A DNA stretch of 41,209 nucleotides from a virus. The notes beneath the pieces are model-generated. The model saw only the letters and a list, made by a program, of their open reading frames with translations, did no database searches and was not told the DNA's origin. This document shows, piece after piece, positions 40,292-41,209 of this stretch. The position numbers and the translations under genes were made by a program. Location: positions 1-41,209 of IMG/VR virus record IMGVR_UViG_3300023278_002909. The stretch is one strand, 5' to 3'. Each line of letters begins with the position of its first letter. The first letter of the stretch is position 1.

Positions 40292-41209
40292 ATGCCTTTT
40301 AATCACTATTTTAAATTGCGCAATTCCGGTTTTCAGCCGGTAGGTTGGAATAATACCTCAATCCCTCACTCGGAAGCCGCCCTCTCTTCCTCTCTTCGAG
40401 CTCACAATGCTCATCAACCATTGGGAATTATGCTTACGTCGACTGAATTAGTAATCGATGTTGATCCACGCAATGGCGGTTGCAGCAGCTTGAAACAGAT
40501 AAGATCGATTACCGGCATGAAAGTCGCTTTACTAACTGCTCCAACTATTATCACAGGGCGCCAAGGTCAACATTACTATTTTACGAAACCTGGAAATCTT
40601 GATATAAAAAAGCGGTTAAAAAAGTTTCCAGGCATCGATTTTTTATCGAAAAACAGTTATGTGGTTGCGCCGTTATCTGATCTTCCCTATATCTATTACG
40701 CGCCCAAAAAAGACGTAGATTATACAAATAAAAAATTAGGGCATTATCGCTACGCTTCGTTATCGTCATCCATAGAATCTGCTGAAGATGCTCCAATGGC
40801 GTTGCTAGAACTGATTTCAACAGACTCTATGAAAAAGAGTAGTGCTGATAATAAAAATAGTGCGTATTACACCTGTGATGAATTGAAAACGTTGCTAAGC
40901 AAATTGCCAGTTAACGACTTTCGGGAGTATGCTAAGTGGCGCGATCTTTTATTTGCAGTAAAAGCCGCCGCGGGTGAGACAGCCTTTACCGTGTTTTTAG
41001 AATGGTGTTTACAAGATGAAAAGTATACAGCGGACGCTGATAAAATATATTTAATATGGCAAAATGCAAAAACGAAGGGTGGGATAACTCACAAGTCATT
41101 AAATTTCCTATGTCGATCTTATGGGTTTAACCCGATGAGCTTGCGGCCATTGAACGTCTTACAAACTGCTGAAAAAGATGACAAAGGGGAGCCACAAGCC
41201 GACACAAGG
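40292..41209 (+). CDS. Primase-polymerase (Prim-Pol) half of the primase-helicase (partial at right edge)
   Basis: 306 codons with no stop before the window edge. AEP-type catalytic motifs: DVD (Asp56, Asp58 in LVIDVDPRNGG), G-x-H (RQGQHYYF, His94) and GIDFLSKNSYVVAP (Asp116). The C-terminal stretch WQNAKTKGGITHKSLNFLC matches primase C-terminal domains. Starts 2 bp after the ankyrin stop without a ribosome site, so coupling is likely. It should lay primers for the phage fork and joins the SF3 helicase at the left edge. Confidence 0.9.
   Translation, partial: MPFNHYFKLRNSGFQPVGWNNTSIPHSEAALSSSLRAHNAHQPLGIMLTSTELVIDVDPRNGGCSSLKQIRSITGMKVALLTAPTIITGRQGQHYYFTKPGNLDIKKRLKKFPGIDFLSKNSYVVAPLSDLPYIYYAPKKDVDYTNKKLGHYRYASLSSSIESAEDAPMALLELISTDSMKKSSADNKNSAYYTCDELKTLLSKLPVNDFREYAKWRDLLFAVKAAAGETAFTVFLEWCLQDEKYTADADKIYLIWQNAKTKGGITHKSLNFLCRSYGFNPMSLRPLNVLQTAEKDDKGEPQADTR

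Overview
The window is almost the whole genome of a tailed phage with a contractile tail (a myovirus). It is A+T-rich and probably a circular map cut inside one gene: the last gene (40292 to the right edge) is the primase-polymerase half, and the first open frame (from position 3 to 1286) is the helicase half, of one primase-helicase. Abutting the two ends does not keep the frame (one base, modulo 3, is missing), so a few bases or more are lacking at the junction. No integrase or partition system was found. The Gram-negative host is inferred from a signal-peptide-bearing beta-barrel protein, a gamma-proteobacterial-looking CsrA and the lysis genes. Ankyrin-repeat proteins hint at a host that lives with eukaryotes. 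I cannot name the host.

Layout. Two transcription arms diverge from a non-coding region at about 36.8-37.7 kb and converge at 10838-10848. The divergent region holds iteron-like repeats on both sides of a very A+T-rich core (probable replication origin), then a cluster of palindromes of the form TTGCAYNNATGCAA. The rightward (+) arm carries three unknown early genes, two ankyrin genes flanking a small helix-turn-helix protein, and a replication block: Prim-Pol/SF3 helicase, a DUF2800 nuclease-like protein split in two, a DUF2815 ssDNA-binding protein, a family A DNA polymerase and a SNF2 helicase. It ends in an accessory block with a 58-residue CsrA, an outer-membrane barrel, small membrane and zinc-ribbon proteins with duplicated DNA, and a PD-(D/E)XK-like nuclease.

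The leftward (-) arm begins with a Tad1-like cyclic-nucleotide sponge and a ParB-methyltransferase fusion (an anti-defence pair). The small and large terminase subunits follow, then portal, head, neck, sheath, tube, frameshifted tail chaperone, a short tape measure, baseplate, fibres, membrane protein, endolysin and holin. The morphogenesis set (DUF1073 portal, DUF2213, DUF2184 capsid, DUF4054, DUF3383 sheath, DUF3277 tube, DUF2612) is the simple-tailed myovirus set.

Most unusual points: a phage CsrA; a dispersed palindrome that sits at the -35 position of three predicted promoters and on the start site of a leaderless HTH gene; an iteron origin; a Tad1-like gene; a tRNA-like gene with a mismatched anticodon arm; a 111-bp duplication of the 3' end of terS carrying the operator; and several small duplications that reshaped genes.
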